Notes under the pieces: generated by a model | The model's database searches: none | Told to the model about the DNA's origin: nothing | What the model saw: the letters and a program-made list of their open reading frames with translations, nothing else | NCBI GenBank assembly: GCA_025456165.1 | Contig: JALOLI010000025.1 | Location: forward strand, 1-9,312 | Direction: 5' to 3' | Length of the DNA stretch: 9,312 bases | From: Acidimicrobiia bacterium | GTDB lineage: Bacteria > Actinomycetota > Acidimicrobiia > UBA5794 > UBA11373 | Position numbers and translations under genes: made by a program | In this document: positions 1 through 6,892 of the stretch, piece after piece | Position numbering within the stretch: position 1 is the first letter of the stretch | Layout: every line of letters begins with the position of its first letter

Positions 1-33
1 ACCGTCAACCTCGCGCGCTCCCGCACCAGTTGA
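1..33 (+). CDS. possible 3' end of an upstream gene (partial)
   Basis: Reading frame 1 is open from the left edge to a TGA at 31-33 and encodes a tail TVNLARSRTS. It is too short to recognise. The only support for a real gene end is that this TGA would overlap the TTG at 30-32 of the next gene as TTGA, the same geometry as common ATGA overlaps. It may be chance: ten open codons in GC-rich DNA mean little. Sequence to the left is needed to decide. Confidence 0.25.
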   Translation, partial: TVNLARSRTS

Positions 34-329
34 ACCCCCCGCCGCGGCCCAGGACGCGCCGCCCGGCGGCGCCCCGCAAGGCCGCCCCGAAGCGAGCCCC
101 CGAGCCGGAGCGCGATCCCCAGACCTACCGCACCACGGGGACGGTGAAGACCGTGCTCCGCGACGCCATGTTCATGGTCGTCACGGAGCAGGGGATCGAG
201 GTCATGGCCCGGGCCGCCGGCCGCATGCGCCGGGGCCGCAAGATCCGCATCCTCGCCGGGGACGCCGTCGATCTCGAGGTGTCCCTGTACGACCCGACCC
301 GAGGACGCATCGTCTGGCGCCACGTCTAG
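30..329 (+). CDS. IF-1-like S1/OB-fold protein with basic N-terminal extension
   Basis: Residues 35-99 align by eye along the whole length of bacterial translation initiation factor IF-1. Landmarks include GTV (37-39), AMFMV (46-50), RMRRG (65-69), IRILAGD (72-78) and YDPTRGRI (87-94), matching IF-1's MFRV, KMRK, IRILTGD and YDLSKGRI. Classical IF-1 is about 72 residues and binds the 30S A site. This protein has 99, with an extra stretch of about 30 residues rich in Pro, Arg, Lys and Ala, and one extra residue in the MRRGRKIRI loop. It is more diverged than a housekeeping IF-1 and does not sit in a ribosomal-protein operon, so it is probably a paralogue; a role in translation or RNA binding is inference. 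The TTG start at 30 has no clear Shine-Dalgarno, and the frame is open to the left edge, so the true start could lie outside the window. The stop TAG (327-329) shares its last base with the sigma factor's GTG. Confidence 0.8.
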   Translation: MNPPPRPRTRRPAAPRKAAPKRAPEPERDPQTYRTTGTVKTVLRDAMFMVVTEQGIEVMARAAGRMRRGRKIRILAGDAVDLEVSLYDPTRGRIVWRHV

Positions 330-1390
330 TGGCGTCCCTCCCGCGCTCGCCCGACGCCGCCGTGATCCTCCCGGATCCGGGCGGCCCGGGCGCGGCCGGG
401 GTCCCTGACCCGGGTTCTCAGGCCCACCGGCCGCGGCGCAACCGCGCCGGCCGGGCCTGGGACCACCGGGCGCCCGATTCCGGGCCGGGGCCCGTCGACT
501 CCCTCACGCAGTACCTGGGCGCCATGGGGCGCTTCGAGCTGCTGACCGCCCAGGAGGAGGTCTCGCTGGCCCAGCAGATCGAAGCGGCGGCGGCCACGGC
601 GGCGCGCATCGGAGAGCTCGACGCCCCCGATGCGACCGATGCCATCGTCCTCCGGCGCGCCCTCAGCAGCCAGCGCGAGGCGAAAGAGCGGTTCGTCGCC
701 GCCAACCTGAGGCTCGTCGTCGCCAACGCCCGCCGCTACTCCCGCGCCTCGGGCATCGGCCTCCTCGACCTGATCCAGGAAGGCAACCTGGGCCTGATCC
801 GCGCCGTCGAGAAGTTCGACTGGCGCAAGGGCTTCAAGTTCTCCACTTACGCCACCTGGTGGATCCGCCAGGCCATCAGCCGGGCCATCGCCGACAAGGC
901 CCGCACCATCCGGATCCCGGTTCACCTCTCCGACACCGTCCGGGCCGTGCGCGGGGCGCAGGACGGCCTCAAAGCCACTCTCGGTCGCGAGCCGCGCCCC
1001 GAGGAGATCGCCGAGTGGGCCGGATTCCCCGTCGAGCGAGTCGAGGTGGCGCTGAAGATCTCCACCACCGCCTCTCTCGACCAGCCGGTCGGCGAGGACG
1101 GCGCCCTGCTGGGAGACTTCATCGAGGACGGCGATGCCGCCGACCCGGCCCAGGCGGCCATCGACGCCGAAACGACCGGGGTGCTGCGCCGCCTCATCGA
1201 GTCCCTGCCCTCGCGCGAGCGTCGCATCCTGGAGCTTCGGTTCGGCTTCTCCGACGGGGTGCCGCGTACCCTGGGCGAGATCGGTGAGGAGTTCGACCTC
1301 ACCCGGGAGCGCATCCGCCAGCTCGAGAAGCTCGCCCTGTGCCGGCTCCGGCATCCCGCTTTCGGCCTCCACGAGGACGACCTCCGCTAG
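329..1390 (+). CDS. RNA polymerase sigma factor, group 2 sigma-70 (primary-like)
   Basis: This 353-residue sigma factor directs RNA polymerase to promoters. Region 1.2 lies near residues 57-88 (SLTQYLGAMGRFELLTAQEE). Region 2 lies near 118-190, with NLRLVVANARRY, GLLDLIQEGNLGLIRAVEKF and FKFSTYATWWIRQAI, nearly identical to primary sigma factors. Region 3 is about 195-271 and region 4 about 285-343, with a helix-turn-helix around LGEIGEEFDLTRERIRQLE. Region 1.1 is absent; residues 1-56 are a Pro/Gly/Arg-rich, poorly conserved stretch. This architecture and length fit an RpoD/HrdB/SigB-like group 2 factor. The close match in regions 2.3-2.4 and 4.2 suggests it reads promoters like those of the main sigma factor. 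GTG at 329 is chosen because it overlaps the preceding stop (TAGTG), implying reinitiation; no good Shine-Dalgarno is visible. GTG at 362 is an alternative start that would lose only 11 unconserved residues. Confidence 0.95.
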   Translation: MASLPRSPDAAVILPDPGGPGAAGVPDPGSQAHRPRRNRAGRAWDHRAPDSGPGPVDSLTQYLGAMGRFELLTAQEEVSLAQQIEAAAATAARIGELDAPDATDAIVLRRALSSQREAKERFVAANLRLVVANARRYSRASGIGLLDLIQEGNLGLIRAVEKFDWRKGFKFSTYATWWIRQAISRAIADKARTIRIPVHLSDTVRAVRGAQDGLKATLGREPRPEEIAEWAGFPVERVEVALKISTTASLDQPVGEDGALLGDFIEDGDAADPAQAAIDAETTGVLRRLIESLPSRERRILELRFGFSDGVPRTLGEIGEEFDLTRERIRQLEKLALCRLRHPAFGLHEDDLR

Positions 1391-1452
1391 AGGGTGCGCC
1401 GGATGCCGCCGGCAGCGGCAGCAGGCCCCCGCCGTCTGCCAGACTCCCGGCC

Positions 1453-2238
1453 GTGACCGACCCCGAGACACGGATGGACGGTGTTGCCAACCTGCGCGAC
1501 CTGGGAGGGATCCCGGCGGCGGGCGGGCGACGCGTCGTCCCCGGCCGGATCTTCCGCTCGGCGTCGCTGCACGGGCTGACTTCGGCCGGCCGCCGGGCCC
1601 TCGAGGAGCGGCGCATCCGCACCGTCGTGGATCTCCGCTCCGCCTGGGAGCAGGGCCACCAGCCTTACCAATGGCCGTCCGGCCGCCACGTGGCTGCTGC
1701 CCTCGCCGACGACGCGGCAGTCTCCATCATCTGGCAGGCCTTTATGGACGGGACGATGACCGAGGCGGCCATGGCCGACTGGTGGACCACGACCGGCGTG
1801 TTCGACGCCCCGGCGATCTACCCGAAGTCGGTCCGCGCCGTCTTCGCCGCCCTGCTGGAGGCGGCGCCGGGGGAGGCCGTCCTCTTCCACTGCACCGGGG
1901 GCAAGGACCGCACCGGAGCCGTGGCCGCCCTGCTCCTGCGCGCCCTCGGAGCGGTCCCGGAAGCGATCGTGGCCGACTTTGTGGCCAGCAACGAGACCCT
2001 GGCCACGCCGGAGCGCCTGGAGGAACTGGCCGCCCGGCTCAATCAGGGGCGGGGTCGGCCCCTGAGCCCCGAGGCGCTGTTCGCCCTGTCGGGGGTCAAG
2101 GCCGAGTGGCTCGACGAGATGTTCGGCCGCCTCGCCGCCCGCTACGGCTCGGTGGAGGCCTACTTCCGAGACGCCCTGGGCCTGACCGAAGCCGATCTGG
2201 AAGCTCTCCGCGACCGCTACCTGGAGCCGGTGGGCTGA
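1453..2238 (+). CDS. tyrosine phosphatase, IphP/MptpB-type (261 aa)
   Basis: The active-site signature HCTGGKDRTG is seen with Cys147 and Arg153 (CX5R), the nucleophile and phosphate-binding arginine of the tyrosine/dual-specificity phosphatase superfamily. The NLRDLGG motif at residues 13-19 and the RTVVDLRS segment are typical of the IphP-type (Y_phosphatase3, Mycobacterium PtpB-like) family, whose members dephosphorylate protein tyrosine and sometimes phosphoinositides. There is no signal peptide or membrane segment, so it should be cytoplasmic unless secreted by another route. The length is normal for the family. I chose GTG at 1453 because it places the usual 10-15 residues before NLRDLGG. 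The frame stays open upstream into the sigma gene (to 1339), but that part is a shadow. ATG at 1474 is a second option. It lies 62 bases after the sigma gene on the same strand. A weak -10-like CAGACT at 1440-1445 sits 7 bases before the GTG. Its substrate is not visible from context. Confidence 0.9.
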   Translation: MTDPETRMDGVANLRDLGGIPAAGGRRVVPGRIFRSASLHGLTSAGRRALEERRIRTVVDLRSAWEQGHQPYQWPSGRHVAAALADDAAVSIIWQAFMDGTMTEAAMADWWTTTGVFDAPAIYPKSVRAVFAALLEAAPGEAVLFHCTGGKDRTGAVAALLLRALGAVPEAIVADFVASNETLATPERLEELAARLNQGRGRPLSPEALFALSGVKAEWLDEMFGRLAARYGSVEAYFRDALGLTEADLEALRDRYLEPVG

Positions 2239-2277
2239 GCCGCCGGAGCGGGCATCCCCACCGCGGCCGGGCGCTAC

Positions 2278-2283
2278 TAGTTT
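2278..2283 (+). promoter_or_regulatory. candidate -10 element (TAGTTT) for a near-leaderless acyltransferase mRNA
   Basis: TAGTTT fits the actinobacterial TANNNT -10 consensus. It ends 7 bases before the GTG at 2291, so transcription would start at or one base before the start codon. No convincing -35 is seen. This supports GTG 2291 over the TTG at 2282, which would overlap the -10 element. Confidence 0.35.
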
Positions 2284-2290
2284 GAGACCC

Positions 2291-3517
2291 GTGCTCGGCC
2301 TTCCGCGCCCCGCCCATCGCGGCACCGCCGGTGAAGGCTCTCCCCCGGGGGGATCCTCGCCGGCAGCCGCGACCCCGGCGACGCCGGCGCTCGGGCGCGT
2401 CGGGGAGCGCCTCGCCTACCTGGACAACCTGAAGGCGTTCCTGATCGCCGGGATCATCGCCGCCCACGCCTTCATGGGGTACTCCGAATTCGGGTCGTGG
2501 ACCTACCAGGACATCCAGGAAGTCACCCTCTCCGAAGTCACCGAGACCATCTTCGTCGTCGCCGCCGTGTCCCTGGGCGCCCTGTTCCTCATGGGCCTGT
2601 TCTTCCTACTGTCGGGACTGATGGCCCAGGACTCGCTGGCCCGGAGGGGGCCGCGACGCTTCGCCACCGAGCGCCTGGTGCGCTTCGGCATCCCCTTCGC
2701 CCTGTACACCCTGCTGATCTGGCCGGTTCTGGAGTGGGCCCTCCTCGAGCCGCACTTCCACCGCGGCTCCTACTGGGCCTGGTTCACCGACGATGAGCCC
2801 ATCCTGGACAACGGCCCGATGTGGTTCGTGGGAGTGTTGCTCGTGTTCTCCCTGGCTCTGGTGGCCTGGCGCCGCTTCCGCCCGCCGGCGCCAGCCGGCG
2901 ACGAGCCCTTGCAGGCCCGTTGGCTGGTGCCGGTGGCCCTGGTGGTCGGGGTCTTGACTTTCCTGGTGCGTATCGCTCTCCCCGGCGATTCCGACACGCC
3001 TCTCAACGCCCACTTCTGGGCCTGGCCGGAGTACATCGCCCTCTTCGGCCTGGGGGTGGTGGCCGCCCGCCGCGGCTGGCTTCGCCCCGTGCCTCGCGAG
3101 CTGTCCCGGCCCACCGGGATCACCACCCTGATCAGCATCATGCTCCTGGCAGCAATGGTGCTCTCCACCGATCCGCTGGGCCTCGAGATGGAGGACTGGC
3201 TCGGCGGCTGGAGCCTGCCCGCACTAGGCGCCGCCCTGCTCGAAGGGGTGATCGTCGTCGCCGCCCCGCTGTGGGTGCTCTCCTTCGCCCAGCGCCACCT
3301 GAATGGGACCGGTCCGATCCGCCGGGCTATGGCCCGCGGCTCCTACGCCGCCTTCATGCTGCAGGGGCCGGTGATCGTCGGCCTGGAGGTCGCCTTCCGG
3401 TCGGCCCCCCTGCCGGGCGATCTGAAGGCCCTGCTCGTCGCCACCCTCGGCATCGCATTTTCCTTCGCCCTGGCCTACCCGCTGGTGACGAAGACGCCGT
3501 TGCGCAAGGTCCTGTAG
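2291..3517 (+). CDS. membrane acyltransferase, acyltransferase-3 family (408 aa)
   Basis: This integral membrane O-acyltransferase resembles MdoC/OafA-like proteins, which move acyl groups onto surface glycans or other envelope molecules. The N-terminal motif RLAYLDNLKAFLIAGIIAAH holds Lys48 and His59, the K/R-x10-H pair of this family; the His is thought to be catalytic. About ten hydrophobic helices can be drawn: near 48-63, 90-110, 131-151, 177-193, 211-229, 245-259, 276-292, 310-333, 351-369 and 379-398. FLLSGLMAQ (107-115) and a GPMWFVGVLL segment (175-184) are also typical. Residues 1-40 are Pro/Ala/Gly-rich and probably a cytoplasmic tail. GTG at 2291 is preferred because of the TAGTTT just upstream; TTG at 2282 would add three residues. 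It is tail-to-tail with the kelch gene (43 bases between stops). The acyl donor and acceptor cannot be told from sequence. Confidence 0.88.
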   Translation: MLGLPRPAHRGTAGEGSPPGGSSPAAATPATPALGRVGERLAYLDNLKAFLIAGIIAAHAFMGYSEFGSWTYQDIQEVTLSEVTETIFVVAAVSLGALFLMGLFFLLSGLMAQDSLARRGPRRFATERLVRFGIPFALYTLLIWPVLEWALLEPHFHRGSYWAWFTDDEPILDNGPMWFVGVLLVFSLALVAWRRFRPPAPAGDEPLQARWLVPVALVVGVLTFLVRIALPGDSDTPLNAHFWAWPEYIALFGLGVVAARRGWLRPVPRELSRPTGITTLISIMLLAAMVLSTDPLGLEMEDWLGGWSLPALGAALLEGVIVVAAPLWVLSFAQRHLNGTGPIRRAMARGSYAAFMLQGPVIVGLEVAFRSAPLPGDLKALLVATLGIAFSFALAYPLVTKTPLRKVL

Positions 3518-3560
3518 GGCTGCCGCGGGCCGGCGGGTTCGTGCCGGTCGGCGCCGCCTC

Positions 3561-4793
3561 CTACTCCTCCGCCATGCCCGTACCCGAGGCGGGGTCCACC
3601 GGCCCGAACCAGTCCCAGTACCAGACGACGACCCCGGTCACGCCGGGGTCGTCGGCGCATCCGTGGCGGGCGACCGGTCCGGGAAGCCGCCCGAGCAGAG
3701 CCCAGGCGCCGGCTTCCAGGTCGAGCGCCCACACCTCGTCCCGCCAACGGACTTCCCGGGCGGTGATCTCGGCGGAGATCTGCACCGTCGTGAGGCCTTC
3801 GCCGCCGATCAGCAGCATCTGGCCTCCGGCCTCATCCCACACCAGGCAGGCATCCCAGGCCGACTCGGGAGCAGGGTCCCAGGTCGCCGACGACCAGGTC
3901 GCCGTCTCCAGGTCGAAGGTCCAGACCACGGACTCCTCGCGGTCGGCTCCGCCCCAGAGCACGACGCGGTCGGCCAGTGGGTCGTAGGCCATCGCCTGCT
4001 GCGCCACCGGCCAGGGCGCATCACCAGTCTCCACCTCGACCCAGGTGTCGGCGTCGGTGTCGTAGGCCCACGTGTCGCCCAGCCACGCCGACCCGGTGTC
4101 GCCGCCGAAGAGGATCACCCGGTCGGACTGGGCGTCGTAGGCCATGGAGTGGGCGTGGCGGCCGGGTGGCGAGGTCGCCGGCGAGCGCTCCTCCCAGGTG
4201 TTGGCCACCGGGTCGTACACCCAGGTGTCGTCTAGGTTGTCGGCGCAGGCCGGGTAGTTGCACGGGCCGACCGCCCCGCCGAAGAGGACCACCACGCCCG
4301 AGCCGGCGTCGTAGGCGACCGCAGCCCCGGCGCGGGGCGCCGGCCCCCTCCTTGTCTGCGCGTCCCACCATTGCCCGGCGGCGGTGTCGTACTTCCAGAC
4401 GTCGTCGAAGCGGGTGCTGTTGAGGCGCGGCACCGGCGCCAGCCCGCCGAAGAGGAAGATGCCGGAGTCGGTGGCCACCAGTTGGGAGTAGACGCGCGGC
4501 TCGGGGGTGCCGGCGACCGGGGCCGCGGTGGTCGATGTGGTTGCGCCCTCAGGAACCGAAGTGGTGGTGCTCGCGCCCGTCCCTGCCGCCGTGGTGGTCG
4601 GATCTGCCGCCGCCGCGGTCGTGGTGGTGGGGCCCTCCCCGGAGTCGCGGGTGAGCCAGAGTGCGATCCCGGTCCCGGCTAGGGCGGCGACCAGGAGACC
4701 CGCCCCGAACCCCAGCCAGGCCCGGCGCCCGCCGCGGGGTGGCCCGTCGTCGAGCGGGGACGAGAGCAACTCGCTGAGCGGATCGTCCTTCAT
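3561..4793 (-). CDS. membrane-anchored kelch-repeat beta-propeller protein (410 aa)
   Basis: A short acidic cytoplasmic tail (1-18) and basic RGGRR are followed by one membrane helix (about 26-47). A Thr/Ala-rich linker (about 55-95) leads to an extracellular propeller. Five kelch repeats are visible, each with a hydrophobic-GG strand and a W-x-[YFL]-D-x(5)-W strand. The GG strands are FLFGG 113-117, VVLFGG 168-173, VILFGG 226-231, VVLWGG 277-282 and MLLIGG 326-331. The second strands are VWKYD 132, TWVYD 190, TWAYD 241, VWTFD 290 and VWALD 354. A weaker sixth blade may lie at 372-393. Cys178 and Cys183 in the second blade could form a disulfide, fitting an extracytoplasmic location. Kelch propellers are mostly binding scaffolds, though some are enzymes such as galactose oxidase; no copper-site pattern is recognisable here. 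It diverges from the serine hydrolase, which carries a similar linker. ATG at 4793 gives the complete tail and helix; a distant GGAAGG (4808-4813) is the only RBS candidate. Confidence 0.85.
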   Translation of the reverse strand: MKDDPLSELLSSPLDDGPPRGGRRAWLGFGAGLLVAALAGTGIALWLTRDSGEGPTTTTAAAADPTTTAAGTGASTTTSVPEGATTSTTAAPVAGTPEPRVYSQLVATDSGIFLFGGLAPVPRLNSTRFDDVWKYDTAAGQWWDAQTRRGPAPRAGAAVAYDAGSGVVVLFGGAVGPCNYPACADNLDDTWVYDPVANTWEERSPATSPPGRHAHSMAYDAQSDRVILFGGDTGSAWLGDTWAYDTDADTWVEVETGDAPWPVAQQAMAYDPLADRVVLWGGADREESVVWTFDLETATWSSATWDPAPESAWDACLVWDEAGGQMLLIGGEGLTTVQISAEITAREVRWRDEVWALDLEAGAWALLGRLPGPVARHGCADDPGVTGVVVWYWDWFGPVDPASGTGMAEE

Positions 4794-4894
4794 GCCTGCA
4801 GCGCCTGCCTTCCGAGACCCGGCGCCACCCTACTCCCCTGCCTCGCCGATGACGCCGGTATCGTCTGGCCGATCCCGGCAGGGGACGACTCACA
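4794..4894. promoter_or_regulatory. divergent promoter region between the kelch and serine hydrolase genes
   Basis: This 101-base gap must hold the signals for both genes. On the + strand TATCGT (4859-4864) is a TANNNT-type -10 candidate giving a leader of about 24 bases. On the - strand TAGGGT (4832-4827) is a -10 candidate with a leader of about 27 bases. Neither has a clear -35 hexamer, so the exact promoters are tentative. No palindromic operator stands out. Confidence 0.4.
4880..4885 (+). promoter_or_regulatory. ribosome binding site of the serine hydrolase
   Basis: AGGGGA with a 9-base spacer to the ATG at 4895. It is one of the few Shine-Dalgarno-like sequences in the window and fixes the start of this gene. 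Confidence 0.6.
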
Positions 4895-6202
4895 ATGAAG
4901 CCACCCCGCGTGCCGTTCGCCATGGTGATGGCCGTGGCGGCCCTGATCGCCGGTTGCACAGCCGCCGAGGTCGGGCCATCGCTGCCCGGCGGGCCCGAAC
5001 CGGGGCAATCGACTTCGACCACTACAGCGGTCTCGCCGGACTCGACGCCCGGCACCTCCTCCACCACGACGACCGGAACACCGGCCGAGCCCGAGCCCAC
5101 AACGACCACCACGACAACCGCCCCGTACGACACGGTGCCCGAGCAAACGAACGACGGCTGGCAGACGGCCTCGCTGGCAGATGTGGGCATAGACCCGGGT
5201 CCGATCGGCGAGATGCTCGCCAGGATCTACCACGGCGAGCGGCCGGGCTTCCACAACTGGCCGCCGGGGCAGGAGAAGTACGAGAACATCCACGGCATCC
5301 TGATCGTCAAGGACGGGCGGCTGGTCTTCGAGGAGTACTTCTACGGGTACCGGCTCGACAGCCGGCACAACGTGGCCTCCGTCACCAAGAGCGTCACCTC
5401 CCTGCTGGTGGGGATCGCCATCGAGCGAGGCGAGATCGAAGGAGTCGGCCAGAAGGTCCTGTCCTTCTTCCCGGAGTTGCTCCCGCTCGAGCAGCCGGAT
5501 CGGCAAGTCGAGGACATCACCCTCGAGGACCTGCTGACGATGCGCCACGGCTGGGCTTGCGACGACTGGGATCCCGACTCGGCCACGTACTACCTGGACA
5601 ACTGGGAGGGCAGCCGGCCCGACCTGGTCGCTGCGACCCTGAACCTCCCCCCGGCCACCGCTCCGGGCAGCCACTTCTCTTATTGCTCGGCGAGCACCGT
5701 CGTCCTCGGTGGCCTGATCGCCAACGCAACCGGGAGGGGCATCCCGGAGTACGCCGACGAGGTCCTCTTCGGTCCTCTGGGCATCGAGACCGCCCTTTGG
5801 TCCCGGGCGTCGGGGGGTTGGGCCGACACCGGCGGGTCCCTCCAGATGCGTCCCCGCGACATGGCCCGCCTCGGCTTGCTCATGCTGCAGGACGGGAACT
5901 GGGACGGGGTGCAGGTCGTCCCCGAGCCGTGGGGGCGGCAGTCCGTCCAGGAGCACGTCCGCCTCTCCTTCAACGAGACCTGGGGACGCGGGTACGGGTA
6001 CCTCTGGTGGCTGAGCGAAGTGCCCGTCGCCGGGAGTGTCGTCCGGTCCTTCGCCGCCTCCGGAGCGGGCGGCCAGGCGATTGTGGTGTTCCCCGAACTG
6101 GCGATGGTCGTCGTGATCACCGGGGGCAACTACGACGACGACCAGGGCCAGCCCTTCGAGATCATGGAACGCTTCATCCTGCCCGCGGTGCTGGACCACT
6201 GA
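4895..6202 (+). CDS. lipoprotein serine hydrolase, class C beta-lactamase family (435 aa)
   Basis: A signal peptide (1-20) ends in the lipobox LIAG-Cys21, so the mature protein should be lipid-anchored. A Thr/Ser/Pro-rich linker spans about 40-77. The catalytic domain has the three beta-lactamase/DD-peptidase motifs: SVTK (S162-x-x-K165, nucleophile Ser and general base Lys), YCS (263-265, at the YxN position) and ASGAGGQ (388-394, at the K/HTG position). The YxS and GxGGQ variants are common in the beta-lactamase-related hydrolases (esterases, amidases, 6-aminohexanoate-dimer-hydrolase-like enzymes) rather than in true AmpC enzymes, so antibiotic resistance is not implied. TMRHGW (215-220) is another family landmark. 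The substrate may be an extracellular ester or amide. ATG at 4895 begins a full signal peptide after AGGGGA. It is divergent from the kelch gene and followed 66 bases later by the LysE-type exporter gene. Confidence 0.92.
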   Translation: MKPPRVPFAMVMAVAALIAGCTAAEVGPSLPGGPEPGQSTSTTTAVSPDSTPGTSSTTTTGTPAEPEPTTTTTTTAPYDTVPEQTNDGWQTASLADVGIDPGPIGEMLARIYHGERPGFHNWPPGQEKYENIHGILIVKDGRLVFEEYFYGYRLDSRHNVASVTKSVTSLLVGIAIERGEIEGVGQKVLSFFPELLPLEQPDRQVEDITLEDLLTMRHGWACDDWDPDSATYYLDNWEGSRPDLVAATLNLPPATAPGSHFSYCSASTVVLGGLIANATGRGIPEYADEVLFGPLGIETALWSRASGGWADTGGSLQMRPRDMARLGLLMLQDGNWDGVQVVPEPWGRQSVQEHVRLSFNETWGRGYGYLWWLSEVPVAGSVVRSFAASGAGGQAIVVFPELAMVVVITGGNYDDDQGQPFEIMERFILPAVLDH

Positions 6203-6229
6203 TCAACCCGGGGGCATCGTCAGGGCCTT

Positions 6230-6244
6230 CGCTCGATCCGAGCG
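6230..6244 (+). repeat. small hairpin after the serine hydrolase gene
   Basis: CGCTCG (6230-6235) and CGAGCG (6239-6244) form a perfect 6-bp stem with the 3-base loop ATC. No T-tract follows. It lies between the hydrolase stop and the exporter's -10 element, so it could be a weak terminator, or an operator at the -35 position. Confidence 0.3.
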
Positions 6245-6254
6245 GCCCACCCTC

Positions 6255-6260
6255 TACCCT
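6255..6260 (+). promoter_or_regulatory. candidate -10 element (TACCCT) for the LysE-family gene
   Basis: TACCCT matches TANNNT and ends 8 bases before the ATG at 6269, so the transcript would begin about two bases before the start codon. No clear -35 is seen, and no Shine-Dalgarno precedes the ATG, which fits leaderless translation. Confidence 0.4.
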
Positions 6261-6268
6261 TTCGAGCC

Positions 6269-6889
6269 ATGCTTCGTGCCCTCCTCACCGGTGTAATCGC
6301 CGGGTACGGGATTGCCATCCCGGTCGGGGCCATCGCCGTCCTCATCGTGGAGACCGGGATGCGTTGCGGCTTCCGCTGTGCCGCCTTCGCCGGGGCGGGG
6401 GCGGCCACCGCCGACCTGCTCTACGCCGCCCTGGCCACTCTGGGAGGCGCCGCCATCGCCTCCGCAGTCGAGGCCTCAGCTACCCCTTTCAAGTACGGCA
6501 GCGCCGCAGTGCTCGCCCTGCTGGCGTTCAACGGCCTGCGGCGGGCCTGGGTCGGCCGGGCGACCCCGGCCGGTGAGGTTGCCACACCGAACCGCGCCGA
6601 ACTGGTCCGCACCTTCGGGAAGTTCCTCGGGCTCACGATCATCAACCCGCTCACCGTCGTCTACTTCACGGTGTTCGTCGTGGGCCTCGGCATCGCCGAC
6701 ACGCTGCGTCCGCTGGAGGCAATCGTGTTCGTGGCGGGCGCCTTCGCTGCCTCGCTCTCCTGGCAAACCCTTCTGGCCGGCATCGGAGCCACCGCCCGGC
6801 GGCGCCTCCCTGCGGGATTCCGGTTGGGAGCGACCATTGCCGGGAACCTCATCGTGCTCGCCCTGGCCGTCGTCGTCGTCCTGCGCTGA
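6269..6889 (+). CDS. LysE/RhtB-family amino acid exporter (206 aa)
   Basis: Length and layout match the LysE/ArgO/RhtB superfamily, small six-helix inner-membrane proteins that export amino acids such as lysine, arginine or homoserine. The first helix holds the family's G-x(5)-PVGxIAVL pattern (residues 12-25), followed by the ETGMRCGFRCA loop and the GAGAATADLLYA helix (42-53). The later FLGLTIINPLTVVYF segment (119-133) carries the conserved NP. Further helices lie near 57-70, 76-90, 148-172 and 186-205. The substrate cannot be told. ATG at 6269 gives a normal start only 9 bases after a TACCCT -10 candidate. A strong hairpin follows the stop codon by three bases. Confidence 0.88.
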   Translation: MLRALLTGVIAGYGIAIPVGAIAVLIVETGMRCGFRCAAFAGAGAATADLLYAALATLGGAAIASAVEASATPFKYGSAAVLALLAFNGLRRAWVGRATPAGEVATPNRAELVRTFGKFLGLTIINPLTVVYFTVFVVGLGIADTLRPLEAIVFVAGAFAASLSWQTLLAGIGATARRRLPAGFRLGATIAGNLIVLALAVVVVLR

Positions 6890-6892
6890 TCG

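Noticed and set aside
1339..1452. Upstream extension of the phosphatase reading frame
   Set aside because: It overlaps the conserved sigma region 4 in another frame and encodes Pro/Arg-rich sequence absent from the family; GTG 1453 fits the family N-terminus.
326..1471. 381-codon open frame on the minus strand across the sigma factor gene
   Set aside because: It lies antisense over a clearly conserved sigma-70 gene, gives a Gly/Asp/Glu/Leu-rich product without family features, and is the expected shadow in GC-rich coding DNA.
3518..3560. Bidirectional terminator between the acyltransferase and kelch genes
   Set aside because: Only a 5-bp GC stem (CCGGC near 3530 with GCCGG near 3543) and scattered further pairing could be drawn, too weak to separate from GC-rich background.
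4511..5122. Inverted low-complexity DNA repeats between the two Thr-rich linkers
   Set aside because: The opposite-strand GTG/CAC-type runs are explained by Thr codons (ACC/ACG) on opposite strands; no exact long repeat was found that would suggest a mobile element or duplication.
4790..6199. 469-codon open frame on the minus strand over the serine hydrolase
   Set aside because: Codon-aligned antisense shadow of a gene with intact SxxK, YxS and GxGGQ motifs. Its product shows Val/His/Asp runs mirrored from the Thr-rich linker.
4507..6576. 689-codon open frame on the plus strand
   Set aside because: It crosses the kelch N-terminus antisense, the divergent promoter region and the hydrolase in a different frame. 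The product is Arg/Pro/Gly-rich low complexity with no domain, so it is a GC artefact.
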